Shown here in pieces: positions 1-9,491 of a stretch of 64,000 nucleotides of DNA (position 1 is its first letter; the number at the start of each line of letters is the position of its first letter). Position numbers and translations under genes: made by a program. This DNA comes from CATQHS01 sp963422655 (GTDB taxonomy: Bacteria; Actinomycetota; Acidimicrobiia; Acidimicrobiales; Aldehydirespiratoraceae), in NCBI GenBank assembly GCA_963422655.1, contig OY730440.1, positions 2,604,001-2,668,000 of the forward strand, given 5' to 3'. The notes below the pieces were generated by a model, which saw only the letters and a program-made list of their open reading frames with translations, did no database searches and had not been told where the DNA came from.

Positions 1-110
1 ACCTCGGGACCCCCGGTTGCGTCCATACGCACGGCAGCGCTCACAGCAGTTCATGATACCCATGACCCGATACCTGCGAAGCTCGTACCGTCGGTACATG
101 CGTATACCCG
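1..110. other. Non-coding end of the window
   Basis: Follows the glnS stop. It contains a short inverted repeat (GTACC-GTC-GGTAC near 86-98) but no convincing terminator, tRNA or gene. Confidence 0.3.
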
Positions 111-1795
111 TTACCGGCCGGGCCGGGCCGGGCCGGCCTGAGCCTTTCGTTTGAGGATGTTGGTCCATTCATCGCGCAACCCGACGGTTCGGTGGAACGA
201 CACAGGGGTTTGGTGGTCGCGGGCGAAATAGCCGAGCCGCTCGAACTGCACCACCTCCCCGGCTGGAGTGTCGGCCAGAGCTGGCTCCATTTTGCAGCCG
301 GTCAGCACCTGACGCGAGGCCGGATTGTACGAATCGAGCGGGTCGGTGCCGTCAGCGCCGGGAACCCGGTCGGTGAACAGTCGGTCATACAGCGACACCG
401 TGGCGTCGACGGCGTGATCGGCCGAAACCCAGTGGATAGTGGCCCGCACCCTGCGGCCGTCGGGGGCTCGACCTGCCCCCGTTTCGGGGTCGTAGCGGCA
501 CCGGAGCCCGATCACGATCCCGGCTGCGTCGGTGATCACGTCGCGACAGGCCAGGAAGTAGCCGGCCCGCAGCCTCACCTCCCGGCCCGGGGCCAGTCGG
601 TAGAATTTGGTCGGCGGGTCGATCATGAAGTCGTCGCGCTCGATCCACAACCGCCCGGTGAACGGCACTTTGCGGGTGCCGGCCCCGGCGTCCTCGGGAT
701 TGTTGACCGCGGTGCGCCACTCCACCCGGCCGGCGGGCCAGTTCTCGATCACCACCTCCAGGGGTCGTAGGACGGCCATACGGCGCTGGGCCCGGCGGTT
801 GTGGTGGGCCCGCACGAATGACTCCAGCAGCTCGATCTCGTGCACGCCGTCCACCCGGGCCACGCCGATTTGAGCGCAAAAGGCCCGGATGGCCTCGGGC
901 GGGTAGCCTCGCCGCCGCATACCTCGCAGGGTGGGCATGCGGGGGTCGTCCCACCCGTCCACCTTGCCCTCGCTCACCAGGGCGGCCAGCTTGCGTTTGG
1001 AGGTGACGGTGTGGGTGAGGTTGAGCCGGGCAAACTCGATCTGGCGGGGCCGGTGACCCCGCAGGGGTAGCCGGGCCAGGAACCAGTCGTAGAGAGCCCG
1101 GTGGGTGTCGAACTCGAGGGTGCACAGCGAGTGGGTGACCCCCTCGATGGCGTCGCTCTGGCCGTGGGCCCAGTCGTAGGTGGGATAGATGCACCAGTCG
1201 GTGCCGGTTCGAAAATGAGTGGTATGGCGGATGCGGTACATGACCGGGTCTCGCATCTGCATGTTCTCGTGGGCCATGTCGATCCGGGCCCGCAGCACCT
1301 TGTCGCCGTCGCCGAACTGTCCGGCTCGCATCCGGCGCAACAGGTCGAGGTTCTCGGCCGGGCTGCGATCTCGCCACGGGCTGTCGGTGCCGGGGGTGGT
1401 GAAGCCGCCCCGGTTCTCGGAGATGGTGGCCGCGTCTGGTCGTCTACGTAGGCCAGGCCCTCCCCGACCAGATGCTCGGCCCACTGGTAGAGCTGCTCGA
1501 AGTAGTCGGACGCGTACACGGCTTCGCTGGCAGGCTCGAAGCCGAGCCAGGCGATATCAGATCGGATGGCTTCGGCGTAGTCTTCGGTCTCGCCGGTGGG
1601 GTTGGTGTCGTCGAAACGCAACCGGCAGGAGCCGCCCAGTTCGGCGGCGATCCCGAAGTCGAGGCATACGGCCTTGGCGTGGCCGATGTGGAGGTAGCCG
1701 TTGGGTTCGGGCGGGAAACGGGTCTGGACTCGGCCCCCGAAGGCGCCGACGCGGTGATCCCGGCGGATCAGGTCGCGTATGTGGTCGCTGGTCAC
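111..1795 (-). CDS. glnS: Glutaminyl-tRNA synthetase (frameshifted)
   Basis: Charges tRNA-Gln with glutamine in the cytoplasm. The N-terminal part reads from a GTG at 1795 with the class I HIGH region (PPEPNGYLHIGHAKA) and continues to AYVDDQ near 1436. From there the family sequence continues in another frame: SPWRDRSPAENL, CIYPTYDWAHG, THSLCTLEF, the KMSKS equivalent TSKRK, then the anticodon-binding beta-barrel to the stop at 111. Restoring one missing base near 1435 gives about 561 residues, close to the roughly 554 of E. coli GlnRS. The start overlaps the livF stop (GTGA), so translation is probably coupled to the liv operon. No slippery heptamer is present at the shift, so a base deletion or a sequence error is more likely than programmed frameshifting. 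Confidence 0.88.
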
Positions 1796-2529
1796 TGTCG
1801 AGCCTCGCCCAGGTACGAGGCCCGCAGATCGGGGTGGGCCAGCAGGTTCTCGGCTGTGTCGTCGAGCACGACCCGTCCGGTTTGAAGTACCCAGCCCCGA
1901 TCGGCGATGGACAGGGCCATGTTGGCGTTCTGTTCCACCATGAAGATGGTCATACCGTCTCGGTGGATCTGCTCGATGAGCTCGAAGTTCTGTTGCACCA
2001 GAGCCGGGGCCAGTCCCATCGAAGGTTCGTCCATCAGCAGCACCCGGGGTCGCGACATGAGGGCCCGGCCGATGGCCACCATCTGCTGCTCGCCCCCCGA
2101 CAGGGATCCCGCTTTCTGGTTCAGTCGCTCGGAGACCCGAGGGAACAGCTCGAAGACCCGCTCCAAGTCGGCTTCCACCTCGCCGGAGTCCTTCCGCAGG
2201 TAGGCTCCGAGCTGGAGGTTCTCCTTCACGGTCAGTCGTTTGAACAGCCGACGGTTCTCCGGGACCATGGTGACGCCCCGAGCCACCCGGAAGCTGATGG
2301 GCTCGTCGTTTATCACCCTGCCGTCGAGCATGACCTGCCCGGAGGTGGGAGTGACCATTCCCAGCAAGGTCTTGAGCGTGGTGGACTTCCCGCTGGCGTT
2401 GCCGCCCAGCAGGCACACCAGCTCGCCCGGGTAGATGGCGAGATCGACGTCTTCGAGTATGCGCACTGCTGCGTAATGGGTGTTCACCTTGCGCATCTCG
2501 AGCAGGGCCGGAGCCGGGTCGGTGGTCAC
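1792..2529 (-). CDS. livF: Branched-chain amino-acid ABC transporter ATPase LivF
   Basis: One of the two ATPases that power high-affinity branched-chain amino-acid uptake at the inner face of the membrane. The 245-residue protein has a Walker A loop GGNASGKST (residues ~39-47, a slightly unusual GGNAS instead of GPNGA), the signature LSGGEQQ and Walker B VLLMDEP. Length and the MVEQNANMAL tail are typical of LivF. The GTG start at 2529 overlaps the livG stop by four bases, and the stop overlaps the glnS start in the same way. Substrate range could extend to other amino acids or amides, as in many liv-type systems. Confidence 0.93.
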   Translation of the reverse strand: MTTDPAPALLEMRKVNTHYAAVRILEDVDLAIYPGELVCLLGGNASGKSTTLKTLLGMVTPTSGQVMLDGRVINDEPISFRVARGVTMVPENRRLFKRLTVKENLQLGAYLRKDSGEVEADLERVFELFPRVSERLNQKAGSLSGGEQQMVAIGRALMSRPRVLLMDEPSMGLAPALVQQNFELIEQIHRDGMTIFMVEQNANMALSIADRGWVLQTGRVVLDDTAENLLAHPDLRASYLGEARQ

Positions 2530-3317
2530 GGCGACTCGGCTCGCCGGCCCAGGTAGGCCTCGATCACGGCCGGGTCGGTCGAGACATCCCGGTAGGAACC
2601 CCCGGCGATGGTCTCGCCGTGGTCGAGTACCACGACCCGGTCCGATACGTCTCGCACCACGCTCATGTCGTGCTCGATAAGCACCACGGTAAGGCCCCAT
2701 TCGTCCCGCAACCGGGCGATCAGCTCGGTGAGCTGGGCCGACTCGACCGGATTCATTCCCGCTACCGGTTCGTCCAGCAGGATCAGCTCGGGTCGGGTGG
2801 CCATGGCCCGGGCGATCTCCAGTCGGCGCCGGTTGGCGTAGGAGAGTACCGATGCGGGCTGGTCGAGCCGGTAACCGGTCAGACGGGAGCCGAAGAAGCT
2901 GAGCACCTCGTGGCCGTAGGCTCGGATCTCGGCCTCCTCGCGCCGGAATGCTCTCGTGTACAGCAGTGCACCCAAAACGCCCTGCCGGGTGCGGCAGTGC
3001 TGGGCCACCATCACGTTCTCCAGCACCGTCATCTTGGCGAAGAGACGGACGTTCTGGAAGGTGCGAGCGATCCCTCGGGCCGTGACCTGGTTCGGGTCCA
3101 GCCCCAGGATGGAGGAGCCTTCGAACCGGATATCGCCGGAGCTGGGAGCGGTCATGGCGCTGATCAGGTTGAACAGTGTCGTCTTGCCGGCTCCGTTGGG
3201 GCCGATCACCGAGACGATCTCCCCTTTCTCAACGGCGAAATCGAGATCGGCCAGAGCCTTCAGGCCACCGAAGGTCACGCTGAGGTTTCGGGTCTGCAGT
3301 ATCGGCTCGCTGTTCAT
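2526..3317 (-). CDS. livG: Branched-chain amino-acid ABC transporter ATPase LivG
   Basis: Second ATPase of the importer, 263 residues. Walker A is GPNGAGKTT (residues ~40-48) and Walker B is LILLDEPVAGMNP. The signature region reads LSYANRRRLEIARAM, so the usual LSYGxQ glycine/glutamine pair is replaced by A/N; LivG proteins commonly vary here and this is probably tolerated. The C-terminal YLGRR motif is characteristic of LivG. The ATG overlaps the livM stop as ATGA and the stop overlaps the livF start, which points to one polycistronic, translationally coupled unit. Confidence 0.93.
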   Translation of the reverse strand: MNSEPILQTRNLSVTFGGLKALADLDFAVEKGEIVSVIGPNGAGKTTLFNLISAMTAPSSGDIRFEGSSILGLDPNQVTARGIARTFQNVRLFAKMTVLENVMVAQHCRTRQGVLGALLYTRAFRREEAEIRAYGHEVLSFFGSRLTGYRLDQPASVLSYANRRRLEIARAMATRPELILLDEPVAGMNPVESAQLTELIARLRDEWGLTVVLIEHDMSVVRDVSDRVVVLDHGETIAGGSYRDVSTDPAVIEAYLGRRAESP

Positions 3318-5170
3318 CGTCGCCGGGCTTCGCTATCGTCGGCAGCGTTGGCGCCTTTGTCGTGCTCACCGCAGGAGGCTCGGCCTCGGAGCCAGGCGTC
3401 CTGGCGAAACTCGTCGGGGTGGAGCTCGCGGTTGCGGCCCACGTTGGGCACCAGCCCCTCGGGTCGCTGGATCATCATCCACACCAGCAGGGCGCCGTAG
3501 ACGAGCAGCTTGTACTCGGAGAGTTCTTGGAGCAGGCCCGGCTGTCTGGGACCGCCCAAGACGCCGACGAGGACGACAGCCCCGGCGATCACCCCGACCA
3601 CGTTGCCCATGCCGCCGAAGATCACGACGACCAAGATGATTATGGATATGAGGATGAGGAAGCTCGACGGGAAGATCGAGCCCACCTTGGCCGCGAAGAT
3701 GGCACCGCTGAAGGAGCCCAGAACAGCACCGACCACGAAGGCCAGTAGCTTGGCGTTGACGGTGTTGACACCCATGACTTCGGCCACCGACTCGTCCTCG
3801 CGGATAGCCATCCAAGCCCGACCCAGTCGGGACCGTTCCAGCCGCCACGACACGTATACGGCCAAGGCGCAAAAGACCATCACCAGGTACAGCACTGCCC
3901 GCGGGTCGGTGCCCTTCACGGTGGCCAGGCCGAACACCTGCACGCCGGGAATATTGGTGATGCCCTGGGCTCCGCCGAACCATCCCGACAGCCAGTCCGA
4001 CAGGAACAGCAGCCGGATGATCTCACCGAATCCCAAAGTGACGATGGCCAGGTAGTCGCCCCGCATGCGAATCACCGGCGCCCCGATGAACAATCCCGTC
4101 AGGACGGCCATGACCACCACCCCCACCAAGGCCGCGAGCCAAGGAAGTTCGGGAGCAATCCCCGGGGATGCGGAGGCGGTCAGTACCGCCACCGTGTAGC
4201 CCCCCACCGCGTAGAAGGCGACATAGCCGAGATCGAGGATTCCAGCCAGACCGACCACGATGTTGAGGCCCAGAGCCAGTAGGACGAACATGCCTACGTT
4301 GGCCAGCAACTCGTTGGTGATCTTGCCCACCAGCAAAGGTAGGACCACCGCCACCAGACCGGCCGCGACCACCAAGGCGGCGTTGGTAACGGTGCGGGTA
4401 GTGCCCTCGAGAGTTTGGATGCGGGTCCGGGTTCGGGAAATACGACCTCGACCGCTTCCGGCTGCTATCCCCGACACCGCGGCCAGCGCCACGGCGCCGG
4501 GCCAGCTCAGCCCGCCCCGGGGGGCGTAGAGCCGATCGGCCGCCGTTCCCAGACCCAGGCCCCCGGCCAGGTCGGTGACCACCCTTTCGATCACGGCGGC
4601 GCCGATCACGGTTGCGGCCATGGCGATGACGGCCCGCCGGATCGGACTCGGGACCAAGTGCAGGCTCCCGGCCGCAGCGCCGCCGCCGGCGCCGATAGCA
4701 ATCCAGATGATCACCGCGAATCCGGGACTGCGACCGAATCCCAGGACCTCGGCCAACTGTGGGCCCCAGTTGACCAGCGGATCCCGCAGATCGAAGTTGT
4801 GCAGCAGCAGGACCAGGATCGATATCGAGGCCCCGGCCCCGATGCCGACCAGAGCCCCGGCCACGACCTCGCGACGACCCTTGGCGTGAACCGGCATCCC
4901 CTCCAGGACCGGTTCACAGCCGGCCCGGTACCCCATGAGCAGTGGCAGCCATACCAATCCCAGGTAGCCGAGGCTGAGCACCGGCTCGATGATGGTGCGA
5001 TCGTCGAGCCCGACCGGCATGCCGGAAAGGGCGATGAACATCTGGGCCAAGGCCCCGATTGCGACCATACCCGAGATCCGGCGCCAGGGTTGATCCCCTA
5101 CGGGCCGGGCTCCGAGACCGGGGTTGTCTGCTCCCGCGGCCCGAGCCGTAGGGTCGGTGACGGCGGTCAT
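3314..5170 (-). CDS. livM: LivM permease with long extra N-terminal membrane region
   Basis: Inner-membrane permease subunit of the branched-chain amino-acid importer. The C-terminal ~380 residues are canonical LivM, with GLNIVVGLAGILDLGYVAF, the RMRGDYLAIVTLGFGEIIR loop and the EAA-like AIREDESVAEVMGVN segment. The 618-residue protein carries about 240 additional N-terminal residues with several hydrophobic segments, longer than the usual 300-420. The start at 5170 is chosen because its ATG overlaps the livH stop (ATGA) and begins MTAVTDPTARAAG; the open frame extends further upstream only as a shadow of livH. The tail after QRPEGLVPN is hydrophilic and cytoplasmic. Confidence 0.9.
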   Translation of the reverse strand: MTAVTDPTARAAGADNPGLGARPVGDQPWRRISGMVAIGALAQMFIALSGMPVGLDDRTIIEPVLSLGYLGLVWLPLLMGYRAGCEPVLEGMPVHAKGRREVVAGALVGIGAGASISILVLLLHNFDLRDPLVNWGPQLAEVLGFGRSPGFAVIIWIAIGAGGGAAAGSLHLVPSPIRRAVIAMAATVIGAAVIERVVTDLAGGLGLGTAADRLYAPRGGLSWPGAVALAAVSGIAAGSGRGRISRTRTRIQTLEGTTRTVTNAALVVAAGLVAVVLPLLVGKITNELLANVGMFVLLALGLNIVVGLAGILDLGYVAFYAVGGYTVAVLTASASPGIAPELPWLAALVGVVVMAVLTGLFIGAPVIRMRGDYLAIVTLGFGEIIRLLFLSDWLSGWFGGAQGITNIPGVQVFGLATVKGTDPRAVLYLVMVFCALAVYVSWRLERSRLGRAWMAIREDESVAEVMGVNTVNAKLLAFVVGAVLGSFSGAIFAAKVGSIFPSSFLILISIIILVVVIFGGMGNVVGVIAGAVVLVGVLGGPRQPGLLQELSEYKLLVYGALLVWMMIQRPEGLVPNVGRNRELHPDEFRQDAWLRGRASCGEHDKGANAADDSEARRR

Positions 5171-6285
5171 GCCCGCTCCTCGGTGGAGAGGCGCTCGCCG
5201 AACAAACCGCTGGGCCGGATAAGCAGCACCAGGATCAACACCGCGAACGCCACGGCGTCGCGCAACTGCGACACCCCTACGACCCCCAGCGGTTCGAGGA
5301 TCGTCAGCGGACCCACCGCTTCGGCCGTTCCCAAGGTCACCCCGCCGGCCATGGCTCCGCCCATGTTGCCGATCCCGCCCACTACCGCGGCGCTGAAGGC
5401 CTTGATACCGGGCAGGAAGCCGGTGGTGTGGATCACGCTTCGAAACAGGATCCCCCACAGGATGCCGGCCACCCCGGCCATGGCTCCGCCCACCGCGAAA
5501 GTGGTGACGATGGTGCGATCGACGTTGATGCCCATCAGGGCCGCGATCTCCTTGTCCTCGGCCACTGCCCGCATGGACCGGCCCATTCGGGTGCGCTCCA
5601 CCAAGAACCACAGCACTGCCATGGACACCCCTGCCACTACGATCACCAGGATCCGGGTGCCCTCGATCTCCAGCGGGGTGCGCTTGGCCGTGAGCCACTC
5701 GGGTAGAGCCGGGTAGGCCTTGGCGGCCGGGCCGAGCAGCACCACCGACACGTTCTGCAGGAAGAACGACACCCCGATCGAGGTGATCAAGGCGACGAGG
5801 TAGGGCGATCCTCGCAACGGTCGGTACGCCACCCGCTCCATCACCACCGCGGTGGCAGTGGAAGCGGCAATGGCGACCAGCACGATGATCGTCAGCGACC
5901 CGATGAAATTCGACTCCCAGGCCCCGGCGTCGGCCAGCTTGTTCGACGCGATCATCCCGGTCATGGCTCCCACCATGAACACCTCGCCGTGAGCGAAGTT
6001 GATGAACCCCAGAACTCCGTAGACCATCGAGTAGCCCAGGGCGATCAGGCCGTACATGGCCCCCTGGGACAGGCCGGCCACCACCAAGCCCTGGAACTGG
6101 GCGCCGGTGAGGCCGGTGGCGTCGGGGTTGGCCCAACGGGCGAAGGGGTTGGCGGGATCGATCTGCTGGGCGACGAATGCGAGCAGCCCAGCACCGATCA
6201 CGGCCAGAGCCGTGAACCGCAGGACAACCAGAAACCAGTCGATCCGGGTGCGAGAAGCCCTTTTACGACGGGTCGTGACGGCCAC
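5167..6285 (-). CDS. livH: Branched-chain amino-acid ABC permease LivH
   Basis: Partner permease of LivM, 372 residues, with about eight hydrophobic spans. Diagnostic segments are GLSQGAMYGLIALGYSMVY and GFINFAHGEVFMVGA near residues 90-130 and the RTRMGRSMRAVAEDKE cytoplasmic loop that docks on the ATPases. The GTG at 6285 is the first possible start after an in-frame TAG; a GGGAG lies directly against it, so the ribosome site is weak and coupling to the upstream binding-protein gene (65 bp away) is plausible. The C-terminal RPSGLFGER is the family's usual ending. Confidence 0.92.
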   Translation of the reverse strand: MAVTTRRKRASRTRIDWFLVVLRFTALAVIGAGLLAFVAQQIDPANPFARWANPDATGLTGAQFQGLVVAGLSQGAMYGLIALGYSMVYGVLGFINFAHGEVFMVGAMTGMIASNKLADAGAWESNFIGSLTIIVLVAIAASTATAVVMERVAYRPLRGSPYLVALITSIGVSFFLQNVSVVLLGPAAKAYPALPEWLTAKRTPLEIEGTRILVIVVAGVSMAVLWFLVERTRMGRSMRAVAEDKEIAALMGINVDRTIVTTFAVGGAMAGVAGILWGILFRSVIHTTGFLPGIKAFSAAVVGGIGNMGGAMAGGVTLGTAEAVGPLTILEPLGVVGVSQLRDAVAFAVLILVLLIRPSGLFGERLSTEERA

Positions 6286-6350
6286 CTCCCGTTCCCGACA
6301 GGTCCTGGGCTATGCGTTCTATCGCCAGATCCGGTTGGCCTTTCGGTTGG

Positions 6351-7691
6351 TCAGGGCGCGAACTCGAATACGACGTTCTCCCTGCTGGCCGCGATGTCGT
6401 CGGCATTGTCGTGGCGGATGACGGTGATCCGGGCCGCGCTGCAATCACCGAATTCGTCGCAGGCGAGGGTGCCGGTGATTCCGTTGTAGCCCGAAACCTG
6501 GTCCAGGTACTGGCGCACTCCGGCCCGATCGATGATCAAGGCGCCATCTGAGAGGTGAGAAGCGGCTTCGATGGCTTCCATCAGCAAGGTGGTGGCGTCG
6601 TAGGAGTGTGCCCAGAACGGTGCTTCGGGGGCGGTGCCGTAGGCAGCTTCGTAAGCGGCGAGGAAGCCGGAGGCATCGAGACCGGTACTCTGGTTGGTGT
6701 TGGCTCCGTAACGCAGATCAGGACCGGAGAAGTACATGCCCTCGGACTGGGGCAGCTCTAAGAACCCGTCGATCAGCAAGCCGTCGGCCCCCAGCCGCAC
6801 CGTGTTCTCCAGTCCGGACACACCAGGGGCTTGGTCGGCCACGAAGTCACCAGCGGGCTGAAATACGGGGAAGAACAGCACTTCGGGATTCCCGGCCGCG
6901 ATCTCGGTGAGTACCGGAACCATGTCGGTATCTTCCTTGTTGATTCCCGAGAACCCGGTCATCTCGCCGCCCAGTTCCTCGAAGAAGTTGGCGAAGCTCT
7001 GGGCCAGTCCCTGGGTGTAGGGGTCGCCGTCGTGGATGGCGGCGGCTTTGGAAAGACCCAGTTCGTCGAACACGAACCGGGCCAAGGCCTCGCCCTGGAT
7101 CAGGTCGTTGTGGGCAGTGCGGTAGTAACCGGCGTGGTAGTTCGGTCCGGCTGTGCCGACCAAGTCGGACGTGAGGGCCGGTGAGGTGTTCGACGGCGAG
7201 ATCATTACCATGTTGGCCGCGCTGATCAGGGGTGAGGCCGCGGTGGCAGCCCCCGAGCACGAGGTTCCGATGATCCCGATCACCTGTTCATCGGCCACGA
7301 TGGTCTGGGCCGCGGCTTGGCCACCATCGGCCGAGCACAGGTCGTCGAGCCCGGTGCCCATGTCCACGTCGAACCCGTGGATGGGTCCATAATCAGCGAT
7401 GGCCAGCTCCACTCCCCGCTGGTTGGGGAGGCCCAGGAAAGCGACGTCGCCAGTGATGGTGTTGAGCGAACGGATCTGGATGGCTCCGCCCGCTTCGACC
7501 TCGACTTCACCCAGCGAGCCGTCGCCGAGGTAGTCGGGCGCTTCGGTGATGGTGGGCGGTTCGGTGGCGGCCGGCTCGCCGATCTCGACCTCGTCGTCAC
7601 CGCAAGAAGCGGCCACGAGAGCCAGTGGAACCAGGATCCCCAGCAAAATCAGGAATCGAGACCGTGTTCTCTTGTTCCCGGTTGCGCTCAT
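6351..7691 (-). CDS. Branched-chain amino-acid binding lipoprotein (LivK type)
   Basis: Extracytoplasmic solute receptor that delivers substrate to LivHM. The 446-residue protein begins with a basic n-region, a hydrophobic stretch and a lipobox-like LVAASC (Cys ~30), so it is probably a lipoprotein anchored outside the membrane, followed by an acidic Pro/Thr-rich linker. The periplasmic-binding-protein type I fold is seen in GIIGTSCSGAATAA, MISPSNTSPALT and the late YDATTLLMEAIE segment. A strong GGAGGAG lies 6 bases before the ATG. It is the first gene of the liv cluster, and 65 bp separate it from livH. Confidence 0.92.
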   Translation of the reverse strand: MSATGNKRTRSRFLILLGILVPLALVAASCGDDEVEIGEPAATEPPTITEAPDYLGDGSLGEVEVEAGGAIQIRSLNTITGDVAFLGLPNQRGVELAIADYGPIHGFDVDMGTGLDDLCSADGGQAAAQTIVADEQVIGIIGTSCSGAATAASPLISAANMVMISPSNTSPALTSDLVGTAGPNYHAGYYRTAHNDLIQGEALARFVFDELGLSKAAAIHDGDPYTQGLAQSFANFFEELGGEMTGFSGINKEDTDMVPVLTEIAAGNPEVLFFPVFQPAGDFVADQAPGVSGLENTVRLGADGLLIDGFLELPQSEGMYFSGPDLRYGANTNQSTGLDASGFLAAYEAAYGTAPEAPFWAHSYDATTLLMEAIEAASHLSDGALIIDRAGVRQYLDQVSGYNGITGTLACDEFGDCSAARITVIRHDNADDIAASRENVVFEFAP

Positions 7692-7851
7692 CGTGAATCT
7701 CCTCCGGGCCGAATCGATGATTTCCAGCGGACAAGTGTATGAGCCATTGCTCGCGGATGGCTCAGTGCATCGGGCTGCTCGTCACTTCGCGGGCCGGGCT
7801 CCGATGCCGGTTGACGATGCTCTTCGATGCTGTGGCAGGCTGAGCCCGTGA

Positions 7852-8303
7852 GCAGGTTCGAAGCCGAGAACTGCCACCGGTATTGCGACGTTGAGCCAGC
7901 ACGGCAAGGACCGTCTGGTGGTGCTGGCCGCCTTCGGGGACCTTTCGTCAGGTGCTGGTCCGGGTCCCGACTTCGGTCCGCCCCCGCCGGAGCTTCCACC
8001 CGTCGAGGACTGCGTACCCGGAGGCCGCCTCGACAGGGACATCGACATACCGATCATGTCGAGGATCGACATCTTCCTACACCCCGACCATCTCCCCGAT
8101 CAGGGCTCGGATCGGGCACTGATCGAAGGGTGGGTTCGTTTCTCGGACGGAACCGAGCCGTCCACACTGTCGCTGCCCTGCGGGTGCGTTTCGAGTGCGA
8201 CGACCTGCACGCCGGGCGCCTGATCGAAACGGGTTGGGTGTGGGATTCTACCGGGGCTCTGGTAGCCCGGTCCCGCCAGATCGGGCTGGTGCTCGACTCG
8301 TGA
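7852..8303 (+). pseudogene. Acyl-CoA thioesterase remnant (thioesterase-like superfamily)
   Basis: Pieces of a double-hotdog acyl-CoA thioesterase are readable but not as one protein. In one frame from 7852 there is RTATGIATLSQHGKDRLVV, then PPPELPPVEDC and EGWVRFSDGTEPSTLSL, as in the end of the first hotdog, the linker and the start of the second. From about 8180 the match moves to another frame with ALRVRFECDD and WDSTGALVARSRQ, the usual C-terminus. Compared with the family, the first ~90 residues and about 35 residues inside the second hotdog are missing. Its last codons overlap the shikimate kinase start (GTGA). The family call is made from motif memory; the functional reading is that no active enzyme can be made. 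Confidence 0.55.
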
Positions 8304-8812
8304 CCCGCAACGTCGTTCTCACCGGGTTCATGGGAACCGGCAAGACGGTGGTGGGTCGGGTGCTGGCTTCACGACTGAGCCGCGAACTGGTCGACACCGA
8401 TGCCGTGATCGTCGAACGGGCCGGTCCCGTCACCGAGATCTTCGACCGGCTGGGTGAGACCGGGTTTCGTGAACTGGAACGGGAAATGGCTCGTGAACTG
8501 GTCGGACGCACCGACTTGGTCATCGCCACCGGGGGAGCCATGATGCTCGATCCCGTCAGCAGGGCGGCCTTGGCCGCGACCGGTGACGCGGTTTGCCTCA
8601 CCGCCGATGTGGTGACCATCGTCGAGCGGATCACCGCCAGCCGGGGTCGGTCACTCCGGCCCCGGCTGGCCGATGGTGACTTGCAGGCCGTGGTGGAGAC
8701 CTTGCTGGCTGAGCGGGCCGAGGGCTACTCCTGTTTCCCCGCAGTCGATACCACCGGGCGGAGCCCTGATGAGGTCGCCGACGCGGTGCTGGTGGTGATC
8801 GCCGCTCTCTGA
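8300..8812 (+). CDS. aroK: Shikimate kinase
   Basis: Phosphorylates shikimate at the 3-hydroxyl with ATP in the chorismate pathway. The 170-residue protein has P-loop GFMGTGKT at residues ~9-16, the shikimate-binding DTDAVI and later the GGA loop (ATGGAMML), plus the R in SRGRSLRPRL of the LID region, all as expected for AroK/AroL. The GTG start at 8300 overlaps the stop of the broken thioesterase. It is not beside other aro genes, so a related nucleoside/shikimate-kinase-like role remains possible. Confidence 0.75.
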   Translation: MTRNVVLTGFMGTGKTVVGRVLASRLSRELVDTDAVIVERAGPVTEIFDRLGETGFRELEREMARELVGRTDLVIATGGAMMLDPVSRAALAATGDAVCLTADVVTIVERITASRGRSLRPRLADGDLQAVVETLLAERAEGYSCFPAVDTTGRSPDEVADAVLVVIAAL

Positions 8813-8844
8813 GCCCGACCGCCCCCTCTGTGAGCGGGGCGCGA

Positions 8845-9458
8845 CTATCCGTAGCAACCGGCGGCCCAGCGGCGGATCCAGGCATGCATGGCGATACCGG
8901 CGGCAACGCCGGCGTTGATCGATCGGGTCGAGCCGAACTGGGAGATCGAAACAACGGATCGGCGGCGGCCCGGGCCGCCGCCGAAAGCCCCGGCCCTTCC
9001 TGGCCGAACAGCAGGACGCACCTTCGAGGCAGTTCGGACGTCTCGATGGGCGTCGAGCCGGGCAGGTTGTCGACGCCGACGACCCGAAGCCGTTCGCATG
9101 CCGCCCACTGGACCAAGTCTTCGATAGAGCCGTGGTGACGGACGTGCTGGTAGACGTCGGTCATCATGGCCCCGCGCCGATTCCAGCGCCGCTTTCCCAC
9201 TATGTGTACCTCCGCGGCCAAGAAAGCATTGGCCGTCCGAACCACGGTGCCGATGTTGCGGTCGTGGTCCCAGTTCTCGATGGCGATGTGGAATGGATGT
9301 CGGCGGGTGTCGAGGTCGGCCACGATGGCCTCCACCCTCCAGTAGCGGTAACGGTCGATCACGTTACGGCGGTCGCCGCCACGGAGCAGTTCCTCGTCGA
9401 GGTGGTCTCCGGTGGGCCAGGGTTCGGGGTGGGGACCGACGCCGACGGGACCGGTCAT
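8845..9458 (-). CDS. SpoU/TrmH-family RNA 2'-O-methyltransferase (frameshifted)
   Basis: Knotted SPOUT-fold enzyme that methylates ribose 2'-OH of tRNA or rRNA with SAM. Motif 1 appears as ENWDHDRNIGTVVRTANAF and motif 2 as LLFGQEGPGLS. The conserved motif 3, SISQFGSTRSINAGVAAGI, lies in another frame and runs to the stop at 8845. One missing base near 8957 restores continuity and gives about 204 residues, normal for the family. The ATG at 9458 is divergent from the potassium-channel gene with only 33 bases between the starts, so the two promoters must overlap. Which RNA is methylated cannot be told. Confidence 0.8.
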
Positions 9459-9491
9459 CGTCTCAATCTACCCTTGCTTATCCTGAGCCTC

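Noticed and set aside
1425..1450. Programmed -1 frameshifting in glnS
   Set aside because: No X-XXY-YYZ slippery heptamer or following pseudoknot is visible at the shift, and GlnRS is not known to use recoding.
1219..2556. Long plus-strand open frames opposite glnS and livF
   Set aside because: High-GC shadow frames: Arg/Gly/His-rich translations without family motifs, opposite clearly recognisable genes.
3314..6136. A single 940-codon open frame covering livM and part of livH
   Set aside because: The part beyond 5170 is the antisense-like frame of livH with Arg/Gly/His-rich low-complexity translation; the ATGA overlap fixes the livM start.
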